DNA from: Candidatus Tumulicola sp.
GTDB lineage: Bacteria > Vulcanimicrobiota > Vulcanimicrobiia > Eremiobacterales > Eremiobacteraceae
DNA: 64,000 nt
Direction of reading: 5' to 3'
NCBI GenBank assembly: GCA_035601835.1
Contig: DATNNM010000012.1
Location: 124,001 to 188,000, forward strand
Shown here piece after piece: positions 55,721-63,233 of the stretch. The position numbers and the translations under genes were made by a program. The notes under the pieces are model-generated. The model saw only the letters and a list, made by a program, of their open reading frames with translations. It made no database searches and was not told the origin of the DNA. Positions within the stretch are counted from its first letter, which is position 1. Each line of letters starts with the position of its first letter.

Positions 55721-57364
55721 ATGCAATACCTGCATCGGAGCATCGCGGCCGCGCTCGTCGCAGTCGCCGCAAGCATCGTGACGTACGCCGGCAGTGCCCC
55801 CGCGCGCGCCGACTCGTACGTCGCTCCCAAATTCAAGAATCAGGTCCTGCCGGAATACCCGGATCAGGCGCGCACCGCGAACGAGATCGGCGAAGTACGC
55901 GCCAAGGTGCTCGTAACCCTGGATGGCAAGCCGAAGACCGTGGCCGTCTTCAAATCGTCCGGACACAAAGATCTAGACGATGCCGTCGTCGCCGCTCTCA
56001 AGAAATCGACGTACGTTCCCGCGAAGAGCAACGGCAGGGCGATCGTAGCGTTCTACGATCTCACCTACAAGTTCACGCTGCAAGGCGTCGCGCTCAACGA
56101 AGGCAGCACGGGCGACCTGGGCAAGAAACTCGCGGCGAACCCCGGCGACACCGCGACGCGGCTCGCCTACGGCACGATCCTCATCAACACCAAGAAGTTC
56201 GCGGAAGCCGAGGATGTGTTCAATAAGGGCGTCCAGCTATCGCCGAACAACGCGAAGATGTGGAGCCGCTTGGCTGTCGCCTACTACAACGACGGCGTTA
56301 CCAACAAGGCCGACGCCAAGTTCAAGCCCTCGGCCGAAGCCTTCGATAAGGCGCTCGCGCTCGATCCCAAGGTCGAGTCCGCCAACACCGCGCCCGCAGC
56401 CTACGGGCGGTACGCCTACACGCTGCTTCAAGTCCGCGACTTCAAAGGCGCCACGCCTTACGCGCAAAAGGCGAGCAGCCTAGATCCTAAAGAGATCCAA
56501 TACAAGATAGAGCTGGGTGAAGCACAGCAGGGTTCCGGCGACAGCAAAACAGCACTGGCGACATTCAAGACCGCGCAAGCCATGGACGACAAGAAAGTCG
56601 CCAACATCACCGCGCGCATCCTCACCGACATCGGCTTGACGGAACTCGACCTCGGGCAAGAAAGCGACGGCATCGCCGCGATCAACGAGGCCGAACGAGT
56701 CGCACCCGCCAGCCCTGACCCCTATCAGGCCCTAGCCTCATACTACATCCGCAAGGGCAAGTTGGACGCGGCCATAACCCCGCTGTCGCAGTTGGCGCAA
56801 CTGCAGCCCAAGAATGCGAATATCCAAGCCGATCTCGGCGATATCTACGTGGCGAAGCGGCAGCTCGACCTTGCCAAAGCGGCCTACGCCAAAGCCCTCG
56901 CAATAGACCCAAGGAACGCCACCGCACTGCTCGGCTCCGCCCAAATCGCCGCCGCGCAGGGCGACTTCGCGGGGGCCGACGCGTCGCTGCAGCAAGCCAT
57001 CGCCGCCGATCCCAAGAGCACGGCCGCTTTTAACGCGACGATTGCCACCGTGCTGCTGAATCAGCCGGCCAGCCGGCTCGACTACGTCTCCCCAGCGCTG
57101 AAATACGCGACCGCGGCGGTGAACGCCGACCAAAACTTCGCGAACGGATGGTACGATCAAGGCGTCGCGCTCGCCCGGCAGAACAAAAAGGACCAGGCGA
57201 ACCTGGCTTTTCATAAAGCCTTCGATCTTTTCAAGGCGCAGAACAACCAAGACGGCATGCGCGCCGTGAATGATCGATTTAAGGAACTTAATGGTCAGAA
57301 CATTTCAGGTTACGACCCCGGCCGCAGCGAGAGAACTAATCAAGCCGGCGGTCAAAACATGTAG
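55721..57364 (+). CDS. periplasmic protein: TonB C-terminal-like domain followed by TPR repeats
   Basis: The 547-residue product has a signal peptide (LVAVAASIVTYAGSAPARA), then a TonB-C-like domain (about 38-117: VLPEYPDQARTANEIGEVRAKVLVTLDG and YVPAKSNGRAIVAFYDLTYKF), then eight or more TPR units (KKFAEAEDVFNKGVQLSPNN, DAAITPLSQLAQLQPKN, and others). There is no N-terminal TM anchor as in true TonB. It opens the Ton cluster and may recruit receptors or partners. GAAGGAGA precedes the ATG. Confidence 0.8.
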   Translation: MQYLHRSIAAALVAVAASIVTYAGSAPARADSYVAPKFKNQVLPEYPDQARTANEIGEVRAKVLVTLDGKPKTVAVFKSSGHKDLDDAVVAALKKSTYVPAKSNGRAIVAFYDLTYKFTLQGVALNEGSTGDLGKKLAANPGDTATRLAYGTILINTKKFAEAEDVFNKGVQLSPNNAKMWSRLAVAYYNDGVTNKADAKFKPSAEAFDKALALDPKVESANTAPAAYGRYAYTLLQVRDFKGATPYAQKASSLDPKEIQYKIELGEAQQGSGDSKTALATFKTAQAMDDKKVANITARILTDIGLTELDLGQESDGIAAINEAERVAPASPDPYQALASYYIRKGKLDAAITPLSQLAQLQPKNANIQADLGDIYVAKRQLDLAKAAYAKALAIDPRNATALLGSAQIAAAQGDFAGADASLQQAIAADPKSTAAFNATIATVLLNQPASRLDYVSPALKYATAAVNADQNFANGWYDQGVALARQNKKDQANLAFHKAFDLFKAQNNQDGMRAVNDRFKELNGQNISGYDPGRSERTNQAGGQNM

Positions 57365-57447
57365 ATGTGTCTGAGCACACACTCGTTCGACCGCTTGTTT
57401 GCAGGGCCGACGGACCCCCCATTTCATCGGTAGGAACGGCCGCCGAA

Positions 57448-57467
57448 GCCGTGTAATCGAACACGGC
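57448..57467. other. hairpin upstream of exbB
   Basis: GCCGTGT (57448-57454) and ACACGGC (57461-57467) form a perfect 7-bp stem with loop AATCGA, about 85 bases past the TPR gene. No T-run follows. Confidence 0.4.
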
Positions 57468-57508
57468 GACGACGGCCGGGCGTCCTGCGCCCGCCTTCTG
57501 CGTTTTAT

Positions 57509-57537
57509 GCGTTCCCGCAGCGCACCGAGGGTACAAT
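57509..57537 (+). promoter_or_regulatory. possible exbB promoter
   Basis: TACAAT at 57532-57537 is a good -10 box 36 bases before the start codon. The -35 region (GCGTTC) is poor. The 208-base gap holds this and a hairpin, no gene. Confidence 0.4.
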
Positions 57538-57572
57538 CCCAGAATAATTGGCCATAAGGGGTATCCCACACC

Positions 57573-58298
57573 ATGCAGTTATTTCAGGCCTTCTTCGACT
57601 TCCTCAACACCGGCGGCGTCACGATGTACGTGCTGCTGCTCCTGTCCATCGTCTCGTTGGGCATCGTGTTCGAGCGGCTGTTCTTTTTCTCAAGGCAGCA
57701 TTCGGATCCGACGTCTTTGCTCAGGGAGATCGGTGAGCGAGTCGCGCGTGACGACATGAATGGCGCCATCTCCGTGTGCGATCGACACCGCGGCATGTTG
57801 CCCAAGATTTTGCAATTCGGGTTGTATCGGCACGAGAAGAGCCGCGCAGATATCTCCGACGCCCTATCGATCGGGTTGCTCGAGCAGTTGAACGCACTGG
57901 AGGCTAATCTGTCGATCATCGGCACGGTGGCGGTCATCGCGCCCTTCGTCGGCCTGTTCGGAACCGTGCTCGGCATCATCCGGGCGTTCAACGACATCGC
58001 GCTCAAAGGCAACTCGACGCCAGCCGTCGTGGCGGCGGGTGTTTCCTTGGCCTTGCTGACGACCGCCGCGGGCCTGGCGGTCGCGGTCATCGCCGTGATC
58101 TTCTTCAACTACTTCAAGTCGCGCATCAAGTCGTACAATCAGGAGATGATCGTCGCAGCGAACAAGCTTGCCGAAATGCTGCACTTCCACAACACAGGGT
58201 CGCCCATTCCGACCGAGCTGTACACGCCGCGATCCGCGGGGCGCGGGGGCGCACCGTCACCGGCGCCAAGGCCATCGGGACCTCCGACAGGATCGTAA
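57573..58298 (+). CDS. exbB: MotA/TolQ/ExbB proton channel protein
   Basis: The 241-residue membrane protein has three membrane segments (about 12-31, 110-132 and 150-175) and the family core SIIGTVAVIAPFVGLFGTVLG and AGVSLALLTTAAGLAVAVIA. It forms the proton channel that powers TonB with ExbD. It is the only ExbB-type gene in the cluster, with three ExbD genes and three TonB-domain proteins around it. The C-terminus is Pro-rich. Confidence 0.94.
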   Translation: MQLFQAFFDFLNTGGVTMYVLLLLSIVSLGIVFERLFFFSRQHSDPTSLLREIGERVARDDMNGAISVCDRHRGMLPKILQFGLYRHEKSRADISDALSIGLLEQLNALEANLSIIGTVAVIAPFVGLFGTVLGIIRAFNDIALKGNSTPAVVAAGVSLALLTTAAGLAVAVIAVIFFNYFKSRIKSYNQEMIVAANKLAEMLHFHNTGSPIPTELYTPRSAGRGGAPSPAPRPSGPPTGS

Positions 58299-58308
58299 AC
58301 GTCCGTCT

Positions 58309-58334
58309 GTAGCGCCGGGGCCTCATACCCCCGG
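58309..58334 (+). repeat. palindromic element, class A (degenerate)
   Basis: GTAGCG, then CCGGGG (58315-58320) with CCCCCGG (58328-58334) around a changed core. It sits 11 bases past exbB and directly before a class B copy. Confidence 0.6.
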
Positions 58335-58340
58335 AGACGA

Positions 58341-58360
58341 CGCTCCGAGGGAAGCTCGGG
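58341..58360 (+). repeat. palindromic element, class B (degenerate)
   Basis: CGC is followed by TCCGAG-GGAAG-CTCGGG (58344-58360), closely matching TCCGAG-CGAAG-CTCGGA at 43093 and 60087. Confidence 0.6.
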
Positions 58361-58402
58361 TGCGCCAAGTCGTAACCTACGCGAGGAAGAGGCGAGAACA
58401 TC

Positions 58403-58840
58403 ATGGGTCTGACACAAGCAGCGCAAGAAACTGAGGTGATGGCGGAGATCAACATCACGCCGTTTTGCGACGTGCTGCTGGTCTTGCTCATCATCTTCAT
58501 GATTCTCGCGGCGCTCGCAGCACCACCCGGTTTCCAAAAAGAGCTGCCGAAGAAGAACGACCAGCCGCAGAAGATCCAGCAAAGCCAGTTGAAGCATCAG
58601 ATCACCGTGGAGGTCAACGCGACCAACCGAATCTTCATCGATGGGAAGGTGGTCCCGATCTCCAACCTCTACCCCGCGATGTCCGATGCGGTGGCTTTTC
58701 ACAAGGCGCACGCAGCGCAAGGCTTCCTGACCCATATCTCGCTGATCGCCGATGCGGCGGCTAGCTATAACACCATTATCAAGATTCTCGACGCTGCACG
58801 CCAGGCGGGCGACGACGACGTCGGTTTCGTCACGCAGTAA
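58403..58840 (+). CDS. exbD: ExbD/TolR-type protein (first)
   Basis: The 145-residue protein has one membrane segment preceded by the conserved Asp: INITPFCDVLLVLLIIFMIL, then a periplasmic domain TVEVNATNRIFIDGKVVP, YNTIIKILDAARQAGDDDVGF. It couples proton flow through ExbB to TonB. It lies between exbB and a second exbD copy. Confidence 0.93.
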   Translation: MGLTQAAQETEVMAEINITPFCDVLLVLLIIFMILAALAAPPGFQKELPKKNDQPQKIQQSQLKHQITVEVNATNRIFIDGKVVPISNLYPAMSDAVAFHKAHAAQGFLTHISLIADAAASYNTIIKILDAARQAGDDDVGFVTQ

Positions 58841-58857
58841 CTGGAGAGAATAGCACT

Positions 58858-59313
58858 ATGTCAATGGTGGGATCGAACCCCGAAGAAGATGTGATGTCGA
58901 CCATCAACATCACGCCGTTCTGCGACGTGCTGCTGGTCCTGCTCATCATTTTCATGATCTTGACGTCCCTGTTGAAACCGCCGCCGGTGCCGTTGGTCAA
59001 TAACAAGCTCAAGGTCACCAACTCGCCGATCGTCGTGATCATCGGCCACGATCCGAAGGACAACAAGGACACGATCCAAGTGGGCGCCGACTACATCCAA
59101 CCGGCGGACATATACCAAAAATTCAAGGACTACTTCATCCAGTTCAACCAGACGCAGACCGACATCATCATCAAAGCCGCTCCGACGGCGCATTACGGAA
59201 CGGTGCTCACCGTGATGGATGCCGCCAAGAATGCCGGCTTCAACCAGTTCGGTCTTGCGAACAGATTCCCGGGGCAGGCGGGCTCTAGCGACACATCAGG
59301 TTCTTCTCCATAG
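58858..59313 (+). CDS. exbD: ExbD/TolR-type protein (second)
   Basis: The 151-residue protein has TINITPFCDVLLVLLIIFMI with the conserved Asp and a periplasmic part differing strongly from the first copy (IQVGADYIQPADIYQKFKDY, LTVMDAAKNAGFNQFGL). Eighteen bases separate it from the first exbD. Tandem ExbD genes are known in ExbB1-ExbD1-ExbD2 systems. Confidence 0.93.
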   Translation: MSMVGSNPEEDVMSTINITPFCDVLLVLLIIFMILTSLLKPPPVPLVNNKLKVTNSPIVVIIGHDPKDNKDTIQVGADYIQPADIYQKFKDYFIQFNQTQTDIIIKAAPTAHYGTVLTVMDAAKNAGFNQFGLANRFPGQAGSSDTSGSSP

Positions 59314-59341
59314 TCGTGGCGGGCAGAAAGGACGTTTGTAA

Positions 59342-60076
59342 GTGTCCACGACACCTATAGTTCCGCGTCCGGGACGCACTACGCCCGCGCTCTTCACGAA
59401 GCGCGAATGGTACTCACTGGTCTATCTCACGATTGGTTTCATCATCTTGTCAGCCGTCATGCACTTCTTCTTTGGAGCGGTGAGCGAGCGCTTTTTCCCG
59501 AAGTTCAAAGAAGAGGCGACGCCACCGCCGCAAAAAGTCGTGGTGCAGACGCTGATCAAGCCGCCGCCGTCGCCGACGCCGACGCCGAAAGCCACGCCGA
59601 CCCCGCCACCGACCCCGACGCCGCCGCCGTTGAAAAACACGCCGCCGCCGCCGAAACTCAAGCTCAACGTCGTCAAGACGAAGAGCCAGGGTGGCACCGG
59701 ACCAGCTGAGATCTCGTACACGCCGCCGCCGAAGGGCAGCGAGAACGGTATCCCGCTAGGCGTCGCCACCACCGCGCCGACATTCGCGCCGACGTCTGCG
59801 CCGAAGGGACCCACCAACATCACGGATGCAGAGCTGCTTCACCGCGTGATTCCGGATTATCCGGAGATCGCGAAGGAGCAGGGCATCCAAGGCACGGCAA
59901 TCGTCGAGGTCACGATTTCGCCGAGCGGAGGGGTTCTCTCGGTGAAGATCCATCAAAGCTCGGGGAACGCGCTGCTGGACAACGCGGCGATGAGGGCGGC
60001 TCGCGACAGCTCGTACAAACCGCCCTCGGAGACGCGCGACTATCTCATCGAGTACCGGTTCACTCTCGGCGACTAA
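59342..60076 (+). CDS. tonB: energy transducer TonB (first)
   Basis: The 244-residue product has a cytoplasmic N-terminus, a membrane anchor (LVYLTIGFIILSAVMHFFFG), a Pro/Thr-rich periplasmic spacer (about 60-105) and a C-terminal TonB domain (about 165-244: IPDYPEIAKEQGIQGTAIVEVTIS, then LLDNAAMRAARDSSYKPP). It carries energy from the ExbB/ExbD complex to outer-membrane receptors. GTG start at 59342. It ends at a class B element. Confidence 0.94.
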   Translation: MSTTPIVPRPGRTTPALFTKREWYSLVYLTIGFIILSAVMHFFFGAVSERFFPKFKEEATPPPQKVVVQTLIKPPPSPTPTPKATPTPPPTPTPPPLKNTPPPPKLKLNVVKTKSQGGTGPAEISYTPPPKGSENGIPLGVATTAPTFAPTSAPKGPTNITDAELLHRVIPDYPEIAKEQGIQGTAIVEVTISPSGGVLSVKIHQSSGNALLDNAAMRAARDSSYKPPSETRDYLIEYRFTLGD

Positions 60077-60077
60077 A

Positions 60078-60103
60078 ATGTAGCGTTCCGAGCGAAGCTC
60101 GGA
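60078..60103 (+). repeat. palindromic element, class B
   Basis: ATGTAGCGT then TCCGAG-CGAAG-CTCGGA (60087-60103), identical to 43084. It sits 2 bases past the tonB stop. Confidence 0.85.
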
Positions 60104-60116
60104 AGCGGGGGAACCG

Positions 60117-60947
60117 ATGTCGATCGTTCAGGCGATCGCGCTAGGGCTTATCCAAGGCGTCGCGGAGCTGTTCCCGATCAGCAGTGCCGCGCATACGCTG
60201 TTGATCTCCGCGCTGCTCGGCTGGACGCCGCCGAGTTTGCCATTCGTCGTGATGCTGCACTTCGGAACGTTCTTGGCGGTCTTGGTCTATTTCGCGCGCG
60301 ATTTCTGGCAACTCGTGGTCGGATTCTTCACCGGATTCGTGCAGCGATTCGCGCACCCGTACCAACGCCTGGCGCTGCTCATCGTCACGGGCAGCATCCC
60401 GCTTGCGATTCTCGGCTGGCTCTTGGAAAAGCGCCTGGAGCCGCTGTTCGGCAAACCGCTCTTCGCGGCGGTATGCCTGCTGGTGACCGGACTGGTGTTG
60501 TTCGCGGTAGAGCGCTTGCCCCAAGGATCGGGCGTGGCCGAGCGCCTGCCGTTTTGGCGCGCGTTTTGGGTGGGGGTCAGCCAGGTCGCAGGCTTAGTGC
60601 CGGGCGGCTCGCGCTCCGGTTTTTCGATCGCCGCGGGCATGCTCGCGGGTCTGACCCGCGAACAAGCGGCTCGTTTTTCGTTCCTGCTGGCAGGCCCGGC
60701 CATTCTCGGCGCGACGATTTTCGAGCTGCGCAAGATCGTGCATCACACGCCCGGCGCGGCCGCCGCTGAACCGACGCAGAGCATCGCCATCGGTTTCATC
60801 GTCGCCTTCGTGTCGGGGCTGATCGCCATCCGCTTCTTCATGCGCTTCGTGGACCAGCATCGCCTGACACCGTTTGCGGTCTATTGCTGGGTTTTCGGCC
60901 TGGCCATGATCGGGGTGTTCCTGCTCCGCGCCCACCACGGGGCCTGA
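60117..60947 (+). CDS. uppP: undecaprenyl-diphosphatase
   Basis: The 276-residue membrane protein has the BacA/UppP motifs LIQGVAELFPISSAAHTLL and PGGSRSGFSIAAGML, each with catalytic residues, and about eight membrane segments. It regenerates the undecaprenyl-phosphate carrier for cell wall synthesis. The first motif reads SSAAH where SSSGH is common. It lies between two Ton gene groups. Confidence 0.94.
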   Translation: MSIVQAIALGLIQGVAELFPISSAAHTLLISALLGWTPPSLPFVVMLHFGTFLAVLVYFARDFWQLVVGFFTGFVQRFAHPYQRLALLIVTGSIPLAILGWLLEKRLEPLFGKPLFAAVCLLVTGLVLFAVERLPQGSGVAERLPFWRAFWVGVSQVAGLVPGGSRSGFSIAAGMLAGLTREQAARFSFLLAGPAILGATIFELRKIVHHTPGAAAAEPTQSIAIGFIVAFVSGLIAIRFFMRFVDQHRLTPFAVYCWVFGLAMIGVFLLRAHHGA

Positions 60948-60958
60948 GCTGGCGCCTC

Positions 60959-60987
60959 TTGCGATTCCCAGCTTGCTCGCTTATAAT
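60959..60987 (+). promoter_or_regulatory. promoter of the second tonB-exbD pair
   Basis: TTGCGA (60959-60964), a 17-base spacer and perfect TATAAT (60982-60987), 30 bases before the tonB start at 61017. It shows that this pair is an independent unit. Confidence 0.8.
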
Positions 60988-61016
60988 GAAGGTCGGGCGG
61001 GAGTCAGGAGGCCGTC

Positions 61017-61745
61017 ATGGCCCAGGCTCCGCATGCACCAGGGCGATCCGAGTCCAATTCGAGTTTCATCAAGCGCGAACGTAAGACGATCGCGCTGTTT
61101 TCTGTGGCCTTCATAGGCGTTTCCGCGCTCACCCATTTCGCGCTGGGCGGCTTAGGGGCTGGAATTCGTTTTCCCACCCCGACTCCAGAGCCGATGCAAA
61201 CGATTATCATCGAACCGCGTCCGGCAACGCCGACTCCGGCGCCTACACCCAGCCCCGTACTAACGCCGACCCCACCACCGCAGCGGCAGCAGCCGCAACA
61301 TCAGCGACAACAGCCCCGGCCTGTTGTGACGACTCCCGTGATCCCGCCTAAACGGCAGGACGACACGGGTACGCCTGCGCCGGCGACCCCGACCGATGCG
61401 TCACCCGGCCCATCGATTGGAACGCCGGCGCCGGCGCCGGCGACGCCGGGAAGTTCGGCGGACGACGGCACGTACAAGGACGCGATGTTCCTCAACAAAG
61501 TCTCACCGGCGTACCCCGATTTCTGCAAGGAAAGCGGTATCCAAGGCGTCGTGATCGTGCTCGTGACGCTTGGTCCCGATGGTCGCGTGCTCGATGCGCG
61601 CGTCGAGCAGCCGGCGGGCTGCGGCGCGTTGGATCAAGCGGCACTGGAAGCGGCTCGCAAGAGCACCTACACAGCGCCGATGGTCAACGGCAAGCCGGCT
61701 ACGCAGACGTATCGCATCGTCTATACTTTCCAAATGGGGGATTGA
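61017..61745 (+). CDS. energy transducer TonB (second)
   Basis: The 242-residue product has an N-terminal anchor (TIALFSVAFIGVSALTHFAL), a long Pro/Thr/Gln-rich spacer (about 55-150) and a TonB C-terminal domain (about 163-242: VSPAYPDFCKESGIQGVVIVLVTLG and LDQAALEAARKSTYTAPM). It has two Cys in the domain (DFCKE, AGCGAL), which may form a disulfide. AGGAGG lies 6 bases upstream. ExbD (third) follows 4 bases later. Confidence 0.93.
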   Translation: MAQAPHAPGRSESNSSFIKRERKTIALFSVAFIGVSALTHFALGGLGAGIRFPTPTPEPMQTIIIEPRPATPTPAPTPSPVLTPTPPPQRQQPQHQRQQPRPVVTTPVIPPKRQDDTGTPAPATPTDASPGPSIGTPAPAPATPGSSADDGTYKDAMFLNKVSPAYPDFCKESGIQGVVIVLVTLGPDGRVLDARVEQPAGCGALDQAALEAARKSTYTAPMVNGKPATQTYRIVYTFQMGD

Positions 61746-61749
61746 TGCG

Positions 61750-62178
61750 ATGAAGCCGCTGACATCAGCTGAACTGCCCATCCTCGCCGAGATCAACATC
61801 ACGCCGTTCACCGACGTACTGCTGGTCTTGCTCGTCATCTTCATGATCCTGGCGGCGCTTGCGACGCCGCCGGGATTCCAGAAACAAATGACGAGCCCCG
61901 CTGGTCACGGTCCGCCGCCACTTTGCCGGCATCAGATCGACATCTCTGTCCACGCGAACGGGAGCGTCTGGATCGAAGGGCGCCGGATCGCGCTTGCCGC
62001 GCTGTACCCGGAGATCGCTTCAACGGTTCGGTTCCACGATGATCACAAGCGACAAGGCTATTGTCGTCACATCGCGCTGCTGGGCGATTCGAAAACGGAC
62101 TACAACCTGATCTTGAAGGTGCTCGATGCCGCTCGTGCGGCACAGGACGACGACGTCGGTTTGGTCGTGCAACACTAG
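61750..62178 (+). CDS. exbD: ExbD/TolR-type protein (third)
   Basis: The 142-residue protein has LAEINITPFTDVLLVLLVIF with the Asp, and a periplasmic domain with IDISVHANGSVWIEGRRIAL and YNLILKVLDAARAAQDDDVGL. The ATG at 61750 was chosen; the open frame upstream is a shadow of tonB. It has no ExbB of its own and presumably shares the channel at 57.6 kb. Confidence 0.93.
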   Translation: MKPLTSAELPILAEINITPFTDVLLVLLVIFMILAALATPPGFQKQMTSPAGHGPPPLCRHQIDISVHANGSVWIEGRRIALAALYPEIASTVRFHDDHKRQGYCRHIALLGDSKTDYNLILKVLDAARAAQDDDVGLVVQH

Positions 62179-62183
62179 CACGC

Positions 62184-62212
62184 GATGTGGTATGCCGGAC
62201 TTTAGTTCGGCA
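62184..62212 (+). repeat. palindromic element, class C (one mismatch in arm)
   Basis: GATGTGGTATGCCGGAC, TTTA, GTTCGGCA. One base of the 8-bp stem is changed. It lies between exbD and moaC. Confidence 0.75.
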
Positions 62213-62230
62213 CGCGCGAACTAGTCTTCG

Positions 62231-62713
62231 ATGAAATCGCGCCGGCGTTTGAGCCACGTCCGCCCCGACGGCTCGGTGCGCATGGTGGACGTCGGCGCTA
62301 AGCCGGCGACCGCGCGCACGGCGGTCGCCGAGGCGGTCGTGCGCATGACACCGGGAGCGATGCGCGCGTTGCGTCGCGGTACGTCGAAAAAGGGTGACGC
62401 GCTCACGACTGCTCAGATCGCCGGCATCGCCGCGGCGAAAAAGACGGCTGACCTGATCCCGCTTTGCCATCCACTCGCCCTCACCCACGTCGATGTCGCG
62501 TGCACGATGAACCGCGACGATTCGGTCAGCGTGAGATGCACGGCGACGTGCAACGGCCCGACCGGCGTCGAAATGGAGGCGCTCACCGGTGCGGCTGTCG
62601 CAGCGCTGACGCTGTACGACATGTGCAAGGCGATAGATCGAAGCATCACGATTGAAAACGTGCGCCTGCTCGAGAAGAGCGGCGGACGCAGCGGACGGTA
62701 CAAGCGCTCGTGA
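62231..62713 (+). CDS. moaC: cyclic pyranopterin monophosphate synthase
   Basis: The 160-residue protein has the MoaC signatures: [66 protein letters not shown] and [10 protein letters not shown]. It converts the 3',8-cyclo product of MoaA into cyclic pyranopterin monophosphate. Overlaps mog by 4 bases (GTGA). Confidence 0.97.
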   Translation: MKSRRRLSHVRPDGSVRMVDVGAKPATARTAVAEAVVRMTPGAMRALRRGTSKKGDALTTAQIAGIAAAKKTADLIPLCHPLALTHVDVACTMNRDDSVSVRCTATCNGPTGVEMEALTGAAVAALTLYDMCKAIDRSITIENVRLLEKSGGRSGRYKRS

Positions 62714-63222
62714 ACGCGCGCGCGGCCGGCCGGCCTTGGCGTTTCGCGTTGGTCGTGCTCTCAGATAAAGCGGCGCGCGGCGAGCGTCAAGACGATTGTC
62801 TGGCGATCATGCGAGCGGGCCTTCCCGCGGGCAGCGACGTCGTCGCTGAACGCATCCTCGCCGACGATCGCCCGGGCATCGAAGCGCTTTTGATCGATCT
62901 CTGCGATAAGTCCGATGTCGATTGCGTGCTCACGAGCGGCGGCACCGGCCTAGGTCCGCGCGACAACACGCCACAAGCAACGCTTGCCGTCGCGGATTAC
63001 GAAGTCCCCGGTTTGGCCGAAGCGATGCGCGCGGCGAGTCTTGGGCACGTGCGCACCGCGATGTTGTCACGCGCGGTCGCAGCTGTACGGCGCGCTACCC
63101 TCATCGTCAACTTGCCGGGAAGTCCAAAGGGCACTCGCGAAACGCTAGCCGTGATTGTGGACGTGATACCGCACGCGCTCGCGCTGCTCCGCGGCGAACT
63201 AACCGAACACGCGCCAAGTTAG
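62710..63222 (+). CDS. mog: molybdopterin adenylyltransferase-like protein (Mog/MoaB)
   Basis: The 170-residue protein has the MoCF_biosynth pattern: [38 protein letters not shown] and [16 protein letters not shown]. It adenylylates molybdopterin before MoeA inserts molybdate. MoaB shares this fold; the GPRDNTP motif fits both. GTG start in the moaC stop. Confidence 0.92.
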   Translation: MNARAAGRPWRFALVVLSDKAARGERQDDCLAIMRAGLPAGSDVVAERILADDRPGIEALLIDLCDKSDVDCVLTSGGTGLGPRDNTPQATLAVADYEVPGLAEAMRAASLGHVRTAMLSRAVAAVRRATLIVNLPGSPKGTRETLAVIVDVIPHALALLRGELTEHAPS

Positions 63223-63233
63223 GTGACGGCACC

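Noticed and set aside
57380-57395. ACTCGTTCGA before exbB, considered as a second LexA box
   Set aside because: Only one half-site is present; no GAAC four bases upstream.
59570-59660. Repeated CCGACGCCGACGCCG in tonB, considered as a tandem DNA repeat
   Set aside because: It encodes the Pro/Thr spacer expected of TonB and needs no other explanation.
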